From NCBI RefSeq assembly GCF_014280935.1, contig NZ_JACLZI010000023.1, forward strand, positions 1 through 49,077: a stretch of 49,077 nt of DNA. Direction: 5' to 3'. Below the pieces are notes generated by a model. That model searched no databases, was not told where the DNA came from, and worked only from the letters and a program-made list of their open reading frames with translations. Origin of the DNA: Aquibacillus kalidii. Lineage in GTDB: Bacteria; Bacillota; Bacilli; Bacillales; Amphibacillaceae. Made by a program: the position numbers and the translations under genes. This document shows, in pieces, positions 42,372-49,077 of the stretch (within the stretch, counting starts at the first letter, position 1; each line of letters starts with the position of its first letter).

Positions 42372-43847
42372 ATGGCAGAGATTATCCCTCATTGGTTGGA
42401 TAAACAAGCAGCATTATCGCCAAATGAGCTTGCACTTGAAATTCCTGACAAAGAAACACTAACATTTAAAGAGTTACAAGAGCGATCACAATCATTTGCT
42501 AGAAAGTTAGCTGGTATCGGAGTTAAGTGCGCAGATCATGTAGCTATTTATGCTCATAATTCGAGTGAAATGGTGGTGATGATTCATGCCCTTTCCTATT
42601 TGGGAGCAGTTGCAGTTTTATTAAATACAAGGCTAGCAGTTAAAGAAATATCTTTTCAACTAAACAACGCAGAGGTTGGTTATATTCTTACCGACGTAAG
42701 CTTACCATCTGATGTATTTGACTTTACTGCTCCTATCTATTCTGTTGAAGAAGTTCATCAATTAAATGAGGAAGTTGTGGAACTTTTAGGTGAAATTAAC
42801 CTTGATGATTTGTTTACTATTATTTATACGTCTGGTACAACAGGAAAGCCAAAAGGTGTCCAACATACATATGGGAATCATTGGTGGAGTGCAATCGCCT
42901 CTGCGCTTAATTTAGGTATAGATAATCGTGATAAATGGTTAGCTTCTTTACCGTTATTTCATGTTGGTGGGTTATCTATATTAATAAAAAGTGTTATTTA
43001 TGGTATGCCAGTGTATCTACTTGAAAAGTTTGATGAACAAGTCGTTCATAATGGTATCGTAAATCAAGGTGTAACGATTGTCTCCGTCGTTTCGCTGACT
43101 TTGCAACGACTTGTAGATGTTGTTGCAGAGAGTAATCAGTTCTATCCGTCTTCCTTTCGGTGTATGCTTTTGGGTGGGGGACCAGCACCGGAGCCACTAT
43201 TACAAAAAGCCAAATCACTTCAAATTCCTGTTTATCAAACGTATGGGATGACGGAAACTTCTTCACAAATTGTAACGCTTAGCCCGAGAGATGCGTTAGA
43301 TAAGCTTGGATCTGCTGGCAAGCCTTTGTTTCCTGCTCAGTTAAAAATTGTGCTGGAAGGCGAGATAGCTAATAACTATCAGGTTGGAGAGATTCATGTA
43401 AAGGGAGCAATGGTTACGAAGGGATATTTTAGAGCAGAAGATGCAAACCGAAGTGCTTTCGATCATAACGGATGGTTGGCCACTGGTGATATGGGTTATG
43501 TCGATGCAGAAGGTTTTTTATATGTAATGGATCGACGGAAGGATTTAATTATCTCTGGTGGAGAAAACATTTATCCTGCTGAATTGGAAAGTGTCTTATC
43601 AGGATGTCCAGGTGTTAAGGACGTAGCTATTGTTGGTAAGATAGATTCAACTTGGGGACAGACTCCCGTTGCTTTTGTAGTGGTAGAGGAAAAAGAAATC
43701 GTAACAGCAGACGAGGTTATTAGTTACTGTAGCAAATACTTAGCAAAATATAAGATTCCAAAAGAAGTGTACTTTTTAGAACAACTTCCAAGAACTGCGT
43801 CTAATAAAGTAATTCGTCACCAATTAAGTAAATTGTTAAATAACTAA
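42372..43847 (+). CDS. menE: o-Succinylbenzoate-CoA ligase MenE
   Basis: An ANL-superfamily acyl-CoA synthetase of 491 residues that activates o-succinylbenzoate for MenB. The P-loop-like IIYTSGTTGKPKGVQHTYGN lies near 148-167. LLGGGPAPEPLL, YQTYGMTETSS, WLATGDMGYVD and the hinge DRRKDLIISGGENIYP follow, and the C-terminal catalytic Lys lies in TASNKVIR. AAAGGATT precedes ATG 42372. It comes after a 238-base gap with a terminator, so it has its own promoter. menC, which makes its substrate and usually follows menE, is missing here. Confidence 0.94.
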   Translation: MAEIIPHWLDKQAALSPNELALEIPDKETLTFKELQERSQSFARKLAGIGVKCADHVAIYAHNSSEMVVMIHALSYLGAVAVLLNTRLAVKEISFQLNNAEVGYILTDVSLPSDVFDFTAPIYSVEEVHQLNEEVVELLGEINLDDLFTIIYTSGTTGKPKGVQHTYGNHWWSAIASALNLGIDNRDKWLASLPLFHVGGLSILIKSVIYGMPVYLLEKFDEQVVHNGIVNQGVTIVSVVSLTLQRLVDVVAESNQFYPSSFRCMLLGGGPAPEPLLQKAKSLQIPVYQTYGMTETSSQIVTLSPRDALDKLGSAGKPLFPAQLKIVLEGEIANNYQVGEIHVKGAMVTKGYFRAEDANRSAFDHNGWLATGDMGYVDAEGFLYVMDRRKDLIISGGENIYPAELESVLSGCPGVKDVAIVGKIDSTWGQTPVAFVVVEEKEIVTADEVISYCSKYLAKYKIPKEVYFLEQLPRTASNKVIRHQLSKLLNN

Positions 43848-43869
43848 ATAGAATTTAGGGGATGAGATT

Positions 43870-44403
43870 TTGAGTTATACAGAAAAGGGTGTAACCATTA
43901 GACCTATTGTGGAAGGAGACCTATTTAAGCTGTGGGAAATGGTTTATAAAGAAGCATGGCCAGAATGGAAAAACTGGGATGCGCCTTATTATGAACATAA
44001 ACACATTCCTAAAGAGGAATTCCTTGCAAATAAAACGTGGGTAGAACAAGAGGATCGATGGGCTATCGAAATAGACGGAGATATAGTTGGTACAGTTGGT
44101 TACTATTGGGAGCATAAGCCTTCAAATTGGTTAGAAATGGGTATTATTATTTATGATACTAAATTCTGGAATGGTGGCTATGGTACAATAGCATTAAAAA
44201 TGTGGATTTCACATTTATTCAGTACACTTCCTTTGGTTCGAGTTGGTTATACAACATGGTCTGGAAATGAGCGAATGGTGAAGGTAGGAGAGAAGATTGG
44301 GATGACTATGGAAGCACGCCTTAGAAAATGTCGGCTCTACAACGGTGTTTACTATGACTCCATTCGTATGGGATTGTTACGTGAAGAGTGGGAATTAAGA
44401 TGA
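43870..44403 (+). CDS. GNAT family N-acetyltransferase (RimJ/RimL type)
   Basis: A 177-residue acetyltransferase. The acetyl-CoA motif A region is WNGGYGTIALKMWISHLF, preceded by the beta-bulge EMGIIIYDTKF. GNERMVKVGEKIGMTMEARLRKCRLYNGVYYDSIRMGLL is typical of the RimJ/RimL branch that acetylates N-termini or small molecules. The substrate is unknown. The TTG start at 43870 has AGGGGATGAG upstream and lies 22 bases after menE, so it may be co-transcribed with menE. Confidence 0.85.
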   Translation: MSYTEKGVTIRPIVEGDLFKLWEMVYKEAWPEWKNWDAPYYEHKHIPKEEFLANKTWVEQEDRWAIEIDGDIVGTVGYYWEHKPSNWLEMGIIIYDTKFWNGGYGTIALKMWISHLFSTLPLVRVGYTTWSGNERMVKVGEKIGMTMEARLRKCRLYNGVYYDSIRMGLLREEWELR

Positions 44404-44438
44404 AGACCTTGACTTGTCGTCTAGGTCTTCATCTTATT
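44398..44438 (+). terminator. Terminator after the GNAT gene
   Basis: A 12-bp stem AGATGAAGACCT/AGGTCTTCATCT with a 13-base loop, then TATTT. It lies between convergent genes and its stem begins at the GNAT stop. Confidence 0.8.
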
Positions 44439-44440
44439 TA

Positions 44441-45694
44441 CTATGCTTTATGCCCACCAATTTTCTTGCTTCGTTCGAGCGTAACACCAGAATTAGTAAA
44501 GCTTGTAGCTCGTAACAGGGCAGTAGGGCCATAGCGTGCTCTAACCGCATCCATTACATAACCGATATCTTTTCTTTTTGTTCTATCTTCAAATAAATCA
44601 AGCTGTGTTTCTTCATCGTCATATAAGTGATCTAAAGTAACAAACACACGTCTAATTTTACTTTTACCATCATAAAACTCTTGAAACAGCTGAATACAAA
44701 TATTGTATATATCCATCGTAATATTGGTTGGTAAATCAACAGAGCGTGACCGACTAAATCCACCACCTGTTTCTTGAGAATATCCGATTCCAAGATGGAT
44801 TGTTCTGCCAGCTTGGCCTGCTGTTCTTGCTCTTCTACATACTTCTTCAGCTAGATCGAGCATACAAGCAAATACTTCCTCGTCATCATAATCTCGTAAC
44901 AACGTGATGCCGTGACCAAATCCTTTTTGTGATTGTTTTTCAAAATTTCCAATAACAGGGCTAAGGTCGACTCCCCAAGCATGCCAATACAGCTGTTCTC
45001 CCATAACTCCGAATCGTTTTTTTAATCGTTCTAGGGAATAGTTAGCAAGTTGCCCTAGGTTGACTATTCCCATTCGATTAAGGTTACGCATCATTCGTTT
45101 TCCAATTCCCCAAATATCTTCAATCGGCGTCGGCCAAAGTTTTGCTTTCACATCCTCATAGCGACATTCCGCAATGCCATCTTTTTTCGCATATAGGTCC
45201 ATCACAACCTTGGCTAAAAATTTATTATCACCTATTCCGATTGAACATGTTAGGCCCATTGTTTCAAGTAACTCATTTTTAATAAGTTTTGCTATATTCC
45301 AACTACTTCCGTAAATTTTCCCTAGCCCATTAACAGTTACCCACACTTCGTCGACAGAGTATTGATGAATCGCTTCTTTTGGAACAAATTGATTAATCAA
45401 TTTGGTTATTTCTACGGATACTTTTAAGTAATCTCCCATCTTAGCTTCTACTACATGTATGAGAGGGTCATCAGGTAAATCGAAATAACGACTAACATTT
45501 TTAACACCATGTTTATTTTTTAACGTAGGCGATGCTGCTAAAATTATGCTTCCAGACCGATTTTTATCACCAACAACTGCTAGCATAGTTGTCATTGGAT
45601 CAAATCCCCTTTTAACGCATTCTACGCTAGCATAAAAGGAGCGCATATCAATACAAAGCACATCATTTCTAGGTAAAGCAGTATAATCAATCAT
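44441..45694 (-). CDS. Y-family DNA polymerase, UvrX/YqjW type
   Basis: A 417-residue translesion polymerase of the UvrX/YqjW (PolY2) subgroup. Catalytic acids are Asp16 in CIDMRSFYASVE and Asp115-Glu116 in YSVDEVWV. The steric region, LTCSIGIGDNKFLAKVV, the HhH-like IWGIGKRMMRNLNRMGI and a little-finger domain (about 245-360) follow. A C-terminal sequence ETQLDLFED (QLDLF) is a good sliding-clamp binding motif. ATG 45694 has TGAGGTTGA upstream. An in-frame ATG at 45721 overlaps the LexA box. Strong SOS control is expected. Confidence 0.9.
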   Translation of the reverse strand: MIDYTALPRNDVLCIDMRSFYASVECVKRGFDPMTTMLAVVGDKNRSGSIILAASPTLKNKHGVKNVSRYFDLPDDPLIHVVEAKMGDYLKVSVEITKLINQFVPKEAIHQYSVDEVWVTVNGLGKIYGSSWNIAKLIKNELLETMGLTCSIGIGDNKFLAKVVMDLYAKKDGIAECRYEDVKAKLWPTPIEDIWGIGKRMMRNLNRMGIVNLGQLANYSLERLKKRFGVMGEQLYWHAWGVDLSPVIGNFEKQSQKGFGHGITLLRDYDDEEVFACMLDLAEEVCRRARTAGQAGRTIHLGIGYSQETGGGFSRSRSVDLPTNITMDIYNICIQLFQEFYDGKSKIRRVFVTLDHLYDDEETQLDLFEDRTKRKDIGYVMDAVRARYGPTALLRATSFTNSGVTLERSKKIGGHKA

Positions 45695-45714
45695 AAATTC
45701 AACCTCATATAAAA

Positions 45715-45728
45715 AGAACACTTGTTCG
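45715..45728 (-). promoter_or_regulatory. LexA (SOS) box of the Y-family polymerase gene
   Basis: CGAACAAGTGTTCT on the minus strand matches the Bacillus LexA consensus CGAACRNRYGTTYG in 13 of 14 positions. It lies 21 bases upstream of the start codon, where bound LexA would block the promoter or early elongation. Confidence 0.85.
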
Positions 45729-45833
45729 CTTTTTTTGTATACTCAGTATATCGCGATTAACTATTTTTTAAAAGTGACAAAACATTCCAGTTACATATCT
45801 GTGAATAAATATTGAAATGCCAATCATTTTAAT

Positions 45834-45883
45834 TGATAAAGATTCTCAAAATCATTGACTTCACATTCAAAACCCAATAAACT
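45834..45883 (+). promoter_or_regulatory. Fur box and promoter of the siderophore ABC ATPase
   Basis: TGATAAAGATTCTCA (45834-45848) matches the 7-1-7 Fur consensus TGATAAT-N-ATTATCA in 12 of 14 positions. TTGACT (45855-45860), a 17-base spacer and TAAACT (45878-45883) form a good promoter right after it. Iron-dependent repression by Fur is expected. Confidence 0.75.
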
Positions 45884-45969
45884 AGTTGTATAAGTTTAAA
45901 AAAACTAACCATCGATTTAACATATAAAATTGTTTAAAAATCGCAAGCCTCGTAAGGGAGAGATTGCAA

Positions 45970-46812
45970 ATGGAAACATTAGCAACGAGAGATTTGACGC
46001 TAGGATATGGAGAAGATATCATCATTGATGATTTGAATATTGAAATTCCTAAAGGTGAGATCACTGTCTTTATCGGAGGGAATGGATGTGGAAAGTCCAC
46101 ATTGTTACGTTCTATGGCTCGTCTCCTTAAACCAAAAGAGGGCGGGGTTGTTTTGCATGGAGAAGATATTGCGAAATTACCAACAAAGGACGTAGCGAAG
46201 CAGCTAGCTATTCTTCCACAAAGTCCTACAAGTCCAGAAGGATTATCAGTCGAGGACTTAGTCAAACAAGGTAGACATCCGTATAAGAGTATATTTAAAA
46301 AGTGGTCACAAGAAGATGAACAAGCAGTCAATCAAGCGTTAAATGCCACTAATATGTCTGCGTTGAAAGATCGAGCAGTTGATTCTTTATCAGGTGGTCA
46401 ACGCCAAAGAGCATGGATTGCCATGACATTAGCACAAGGCACGGATACGATTCTTCTAGATGAACCAACAACTTATTTAGACATGACACATCAAATAGAT
46501 ATATTGGACTTATTATTTGAACTTAACGAGCGCAATAATAGTACAATCGTTATGGTATTACATGACTTAAACCTTGCTTGTAGATACGCACACAACATTG
46601 TTGCGATAAAAGATAAAAAAGTGTACGCACAAGGAAAGCCAGAAGAAATTATAAATTGCAGCTTAGTACGTGACGTATTTCAAATGAATTGTGATGTTAC
46701 ATATGATCCAATGTTTGGTACACCAATGTGTATCCCGCATGGAAGAGGGCGTTGCTTAATTAAAAAAGCAATGACTGAATCATATGGAACACCATCATCC
46801 AAAGTAAATTAA
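45970..46812 (+). CDS. yusV: Iron-siderophore ABC transporter ATPase (YusV/FecE type)
   Basis: A 280-residue ABC ATPase. Walker A GGNGCGKST lies at residues 36-44, the Q-loop in ILPQSPTSPEGL, signature LSGGQRQR at 140-147, Walker B ILLDEP at 161-166, and the H-loop in VLHDLN. It is close to B. subtilis YusV, the shared ATPase that powers several siderophore permeases. No permease or binding protein is adjacent, which fits that shared role. ATG 45970 follows AAGGGAGAGA; TTG two codons earlier is an alternative. The Fur-boxed promoter is upstream. Confidence 0.9.
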   Translation: METLATRDLTLGYGEDIIIDDLNIEIPKGEITVFIGGNGCGKSTLLRSMARLLKPKEGGVVLHGEDIAKLPTKDVAKQLAILPQSPTSPEGLSVEDLVKQGRHPYKSIFKKWSQEDEQAVNQALNATNMSALKDRAVDSLSGGQRQRAWIAMTLAQGTDTILLDEPTTYLDMTHQIDILDLLFELNERNNSTIVMVLHDLNLACRYAHNIVAIKDKKVYAQGKPEEIINCSLVRDVFQMNCDVTYDPMFGTPMCIPHGRGRCLIKKAMTESYGTPSSKVN

Positions 46813-46816
46813 CTAG

Positions 46817-46850
46817 TAAAACCTCATCTTATGATGGGGTTTTTAATTTT
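46817..46850. terminator. Terminator after the ABC ATPase gene
   Basis: Stem AAAACCTCATC/GATGGGGTTTT with a short loop (one G-U pair), followed by TTAATTTT. It lies between convergent genes and may act in both directions. Confidence 0.8.
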
Positions 46851-46863
46851 GAGCGAAAAGCTA

Positions 46864-47118
46864 TTACTGCACTTTACGCCAATTCAAATCATCTTCAAAA
46901 TTAGAAGTTGGCTGTTCCAATCTTTCCACAAGACTTTGACTAAGATGCCGCCCCAGCATATCGTTCAGTTCTTCTTTAGAAAGGCTTTTGAAAACCTCCA
47001 AGATATCCTGGTGATCCATCTGTTCGAGAATAGATTGTATAAATAACTGTAGTGAATCATTTTCATTTTCGTTGAAATGACGTAAATAACGTTGCAAAAT
47101 ATCATCAGCAAAACGCAT
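46864..47118 (-). CDS. Small acidic hypothetical protein
   Basis: An 84-residue protein predicted mostly helical (MRFADDILQRYLRHFNENENDSLQLFIQSILEQMDHQDILEVFKSLS...). No Cys, signal peptide or membrane segment. The repeated pattern of hydrophobic residues every three to four positions suggests a helical bundle or coiled coil. I do not recognise the family. GAAAGGA lies nine bases before ATG 47118; ATG 47127 abuts the site. A 13-base T run (47145-47157, plus strand) lies 27 bases upstream. Confidence 0.6.
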   Translation of the reverse strand: MRFADDILQRYLRHFNENENDSLQLFIQSILEQMDHQDILEVFKSLSKEELNDMLGRHLSQSLVERLEQPTSNFEDDLNWRKVQ

Positions 47119-47290
47119 GAACAACATTCCTTTCTATTTAAAAATTTTTTTTTTTTTAAAGTGGACGTTTGTCCATTATTGGATGTTTCTTTTACCTAAG
47201 CCTTCTTGTAACATACCATATGCAAAAAAAGTGAAAAGTTGTTCATAAATAAAAAGTAATAGAGAAAATTAAAGGGTAGGAGGGTGAAAG

Positions 47291-47599
47291 ATGGAAAAGA
47301 AAAAGTATTATGTCAATATTGGTACACAAGAGATATCCCAAGTAGAGTTTGGTAATAACAATGACTTCATCATTCATGCAAATGATGAAGAAGTGTTTTT
47401 ATTAAGAGAGAAAATGAATGAGATGTATAATGCTGACATGAATGGATTTGTTCGAGCTCATATTCCGTATGTTCCCTATCATAATGACGAATCTAACGAC
47501 AATTATGATGATGGATTAATTGATGCTTTTAAAATGATCCATGATTTAGGAGATGGGAAAACCAGAGAACATATTGAAAGTATGAACATATTAGATTGA
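47291..47599 (+). CDS. Hypothetical protein, conserved-looking in bacilli
   Basis: A 102-residue soluble acidic protein beginning MEKKKYYVNIGTQEISQVEFGNNNDFIIHANDEE, a likely beta-rich start, followed by a helix LLREKMNEMY and HIPYVPYHND. The C-terminus is acidic. I recall similar small proteins in Bacillaceae without known function, and no catalytic motif is visible. GTAGGAGGG precedes ATG 47291. It is divergent from the small acidic gene, with a 172-base gap. Confidence 0.65.
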   Translation: MEKKKYYVNIGTQEISQVEFGNNNDFIIHANDEEVFLLREKMNEMYNADMNGFVRAHIPYVPYHNDESNDNYDDGLIDAFKMIHDLGDGKTREHIESMNILD

Positions 47600-47652
47600 T
47601 CTTTCCTTAACCAAAAGGAATCTTCTAACAAATTAGTTGTCCCTTTCCATAA

Positions 47653-47685
47653 AGTGAAACCTTTCACAGAAAATTTCTGAAACAT
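47653..47685 (+). promoter_or_regulatory. Rex/Fnr-like palindrome with CodY-like box
   Basis: AGTGAAACCTTTCACA (47653-47668) has a perfect Rex core GTGAA-N4-TTCAC and fits TGTGA-N6-TCACA in nine of ten positions. It is followed by AAATTTCTGAAACAT (47671-47685), 12 of 15 to the CodY consensus. The loop is too short for an RNA hairpin, which favours a protein site. It lies about 100 bases upstream of the 47787 gene, with a possible TAGAAT -10 at 47717-47722. Confidence 0.4.
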
Positions 47686-47786
47686 TCATCTTAGTAAATA
47701 CGTCTATTAACTAAGATAGAATGAAAAGAAGTTTAAATCTAGGACAAAAAAAGGTAAATATAATATAGATGTGGGAGGGGCAATTA

Positions 47787-48407
47787 ATGAAGAAAATAAC
47801 GATATCTGTCATAACTACTTTGGTAATAGCTTTTTTACCTTACTTTATTTTTTACTATAATCAAGCTCCGGTCGACAATCCAATTATGGAAGTAGGAGTA
47901 AATTCTGCTACATTTCCTGACGTAGAAAAAGAAGAAAATCGTAAATCCAGTGACCATCCGTCCATGTTTGTAAGCGCTCAAGTACAAACGACTACCTTAC
48001 AAGAACAGGAAAATACAGAAGAATTGTCTCATGATGTGATCGTATCGATAACGGATAAATTTATGGATACTCTTGTACAAGAGGTTGATGATCATTATAA
48101 AGTGCTTCTATTTCATACAAAGAGTGAACTAATAGAAGCATTTTCATCTATTGCATCTAAAGAAGTGGCAAGTAAATATATAGATATTTATTATCAGGAA
48201 AAAGAAAATGGTCTCTATATCATTGCAACAGAAACACCACCATGGTTTGAAAAAAATAGAATCTATGAGAAAATAAAACTAGGGGATAATAGGGTAAAGG
48301 TAACACAGTCTAATCAAAACGAAATATTTGGTGAATATAATATAGATTTAGAATTCACCTACAGCAACGAATGGAAACTAACAAACATCACCACTATTAA
48401 GTATTAG
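47787..48407 (+). CDS. Membrane-anchored or exported hypothetical protein
   Basis: A 206-residue protein with an N-terminal hydrophobic anchor or signal (KKITISVITTLVIAFLPYFIFYY, residues 2-24). A low-complexity, Glu/Thr-rich linker (about 30-85) and a folded outer domain follow: FMDTLVQEVDDHYKVLLFHTKSELIEAFSSIASKEVASKYIDIYY, then beta-rich WFEKNRIYEKIKLG and IFGEYNIDLEFTYSNEWKLTNI. It may belong to a DUF3993-like group, but I am not sure. GGGAGGGG precedes ATG 47787. It is 22 bases upstream of ytkD, so co-transcription is likely. Confidence 0.65.
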   Translation: MKKITISVITTLVIAFLPYFIFYYNQAPVDNPIMEVGVNSATFPDVEKEENRKSSDHPSMFVSAQVQTTTLQEQENTEELSHDVIVSITDKFMDTLVQEVDDHYKVLLFHTKSELIEAFSSIASKEVASKYIDIYYQEKENGLYIIATETPPWFEKNRIYEKIKLGDNRVKVTQSNQNEIFGEYNIDLEFTYSNEWKLTNITTIKY

Positions 48408-48428
48408 AATAAAAGGTAGCTGAAAAAT

Positions 48429-48905
48429 ATGAAAATATTCCATGATTATTATAATAATCAAGTAAAGTTGTCGTTCGATGATCATCCGTTTCATAAGGAG
48501 CCAAAGCACGTTTGGGTGATTTGTCGATGTGACAATAAGTGGTTATTAACGAAACATAAGGATAGAGGGTTAGAATTCCCTGGTGGAAAAGTAGAAGAAG
48601 GTGAAACTGCTGAGGAAGCGGCAGTTAGAGAAGTAAAAGAGGAGACAGGTGGCATAGTGGAAAGCCTTAAATATGTTGGGCAGTATTATGTAGTTGGTAA
48701 AGGCGGGAATATTGTTAAAAACATCTATTTTGCAACTATTGACACGATAACTAATCAGCCTACATACTATGAAACAGACGGCCCTGTCTTATTGAATGAA
48801 TTACCAGATCAATTGCAAGTTAATCCTGACTTTAGCTTTATGATGAAAGATGATGTATTACCAACTAGCCTAGAGCAAATTTATGCATTATCCGATTTCA
48901 GCTAA
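48429..48905 (+). CDS. ytkD: Nudix hydrolase YtkD
   Basis: A 158-residue Nudix enzyme. The Nudix box runs GGKVEEGETAEEAAVREVKEETGG (residues 52-75) with the catalytic Glu cluster REVKEE. The N-terminal KHVWVICRCDNKWLLTKHKDRGLEFPGG and the C-terminal SFMMKDDVLP are very like B. subtilis YtkD. That protein removes oxidised nucleotides (8-oxo-dGTP) and has reported activity on RNA 5' ends. The binding site AAAGGTAGCTG before ATG 48429 is weak. Probably co-transcribed with the preceding membrane protein gene. Confidence 0.92.
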   Translation: MKIFHDYYNNQVKLSFDDHPFHKEPKHVWVICRCDNKWLLTKHKDRGLEFPGGKVEEGETAEEAAVREVKEETGGIVESLKYVGQYYVVGKGGNIVKNIYFATIDTITNQPTYYETDGPVLLNELPDQLQVNPDFSFMMKDDVLPTSLEQIYALSDFS

Positions 48906-48938
48906 CCTCAGACTCCTAGGTAGAGTGTGAGGTTTTTT
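48903..48938 (+). terminator. Terminator after ytkD
   Basis: Stem AACCTCA/TGAGGTT extended inward by CTC/GAG, followed by TTTTTT. Confidence 0.82.
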
Positions 48939-49005
48939 AATTACGAAGGCTCTTTTCGTAACGATTGTGCTTTGTCATATTTTGTATAAAATACGAAGTA
49001 ACTTA

Positions 49006-49077
49006 TGAGGTGCCGCTACGGAAACTCACTTCGCTTTCCGTGGGCTCGCGCTGAGCCTCCTCGGTCGCAAAGAACAC
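49006..49077 (-). repeat. Dispersed GC-rich repeat, inverse of the window start
   Basis: On the minus strand it reads CGAGGAGGCTCAGCGCGAGC, then CCCACGGAAAGCGAAGTGAG, and ends near GTAGCGG. These modules line up with those at 1-130. The element continues past the window end. Confidence 0.6.

Noticed and set aside
45882-46331. 149-codon minus-strand open frame
   Set aside because: It overlaps the ABC ATPase antisense, and the plus-strand frame has all ATPase motifs.

Overview
This window is chromosomal DNA of a low-GC, endospore-forming Firmicute of the Bacillaceae. The gene order resembles the moderately halophilic or alkaliphilic genera around Oceanobacillus and Virgibacillus. That placement rests on strong AGGAGG-type ribosome binding sites, frequent TTG and GTG starts, and sporulation genes (yutH-, kapB- and yuiC-like). 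It also rests on a gene order that, from memory, runs parallel to the yut/yum/yui and yug regions of Bacillus subtilis. No rRNA, tRNA, CRISPR array, transposase or phage gene was seen; this is mostly core genome. Genus assignment is inference.

Layout. (1) 1-352: dispersed GC-rich repeat and a strong terminator. (2) 353-7030: molybdenum cofactor block moaA-moeB-moeA-moaE-moaD, mobB, fnr (minus) and mobA, then a DUF454 membrane protein. The Fnr protein carries the Bacillus-type C-terminal Fe-S ligands, and an Fnr-like box sits at class II spacing in front of mobB. This suggests oxygen-controlled nitrate respiration. (3) 7150-12332: yutG, yutH and the threonine operon hom-thrC-thrB. (4) 12489-20441: nfu, yuzD, yuzB, dapF, an IscA-like protein, an MBL hydrolase, yumC, a type II NADH dehydrogenase, yuiB, yuiC and yuiD. 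(5) 20677-24306: a possible coat protein, deoD, a stand-alone HPr gene and the KhtT/KhtU potassium/proton antiporter. (6) 24346-33300: kapB, two tiny membrane ORFs flanking a seven-copy 52-bp tandem repeat, a Cu/Zn superoxide dismutase lipoprotein, patB, yugF, yugI, yuzA, pgi, yugN, the potassium channel yugO and a thioredoxin-like protein. (7) 33476-35498: an M42 aminopeptidase, then an FMN riboswitch controlling ribU. (8) 35705-43847: menaquinone synthesis, with a menI-like thioesterase and menA on minus, and menF-menD-menH-menB and menE on plus; menC is not here. (9) 43870-48905: a GNAT acetyltransferase, a LexA-boxed Y-family polymerase, a Fur-boxed siderophore ABC ATPase, three unknown small genes and the Nudix hydrolase ytkD. 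The window ends in an inverted copy of the repeat that opens it.

How the parts fit. Many genes serve redox and respiratory flexibility: Moco synthesis, Fnr, ferredoxin/flavodoxin reductase, NDH-2, menaquinone, Fe-S carriers and SOD. Four TGTGA-N6-TCACA-like palindromes (before mobB, the NDH-2 gene, HPr and 47787) could tie several of them to Fnr or Rex. I did not find a convincing wholly new defence or mobile system. The least explained items are the 52-bp palindromic tandem array, the structured leader of the yugI homologue, the orphan minus-strand terminator next to it, and the stand-alone HPr gene with its compound operator.
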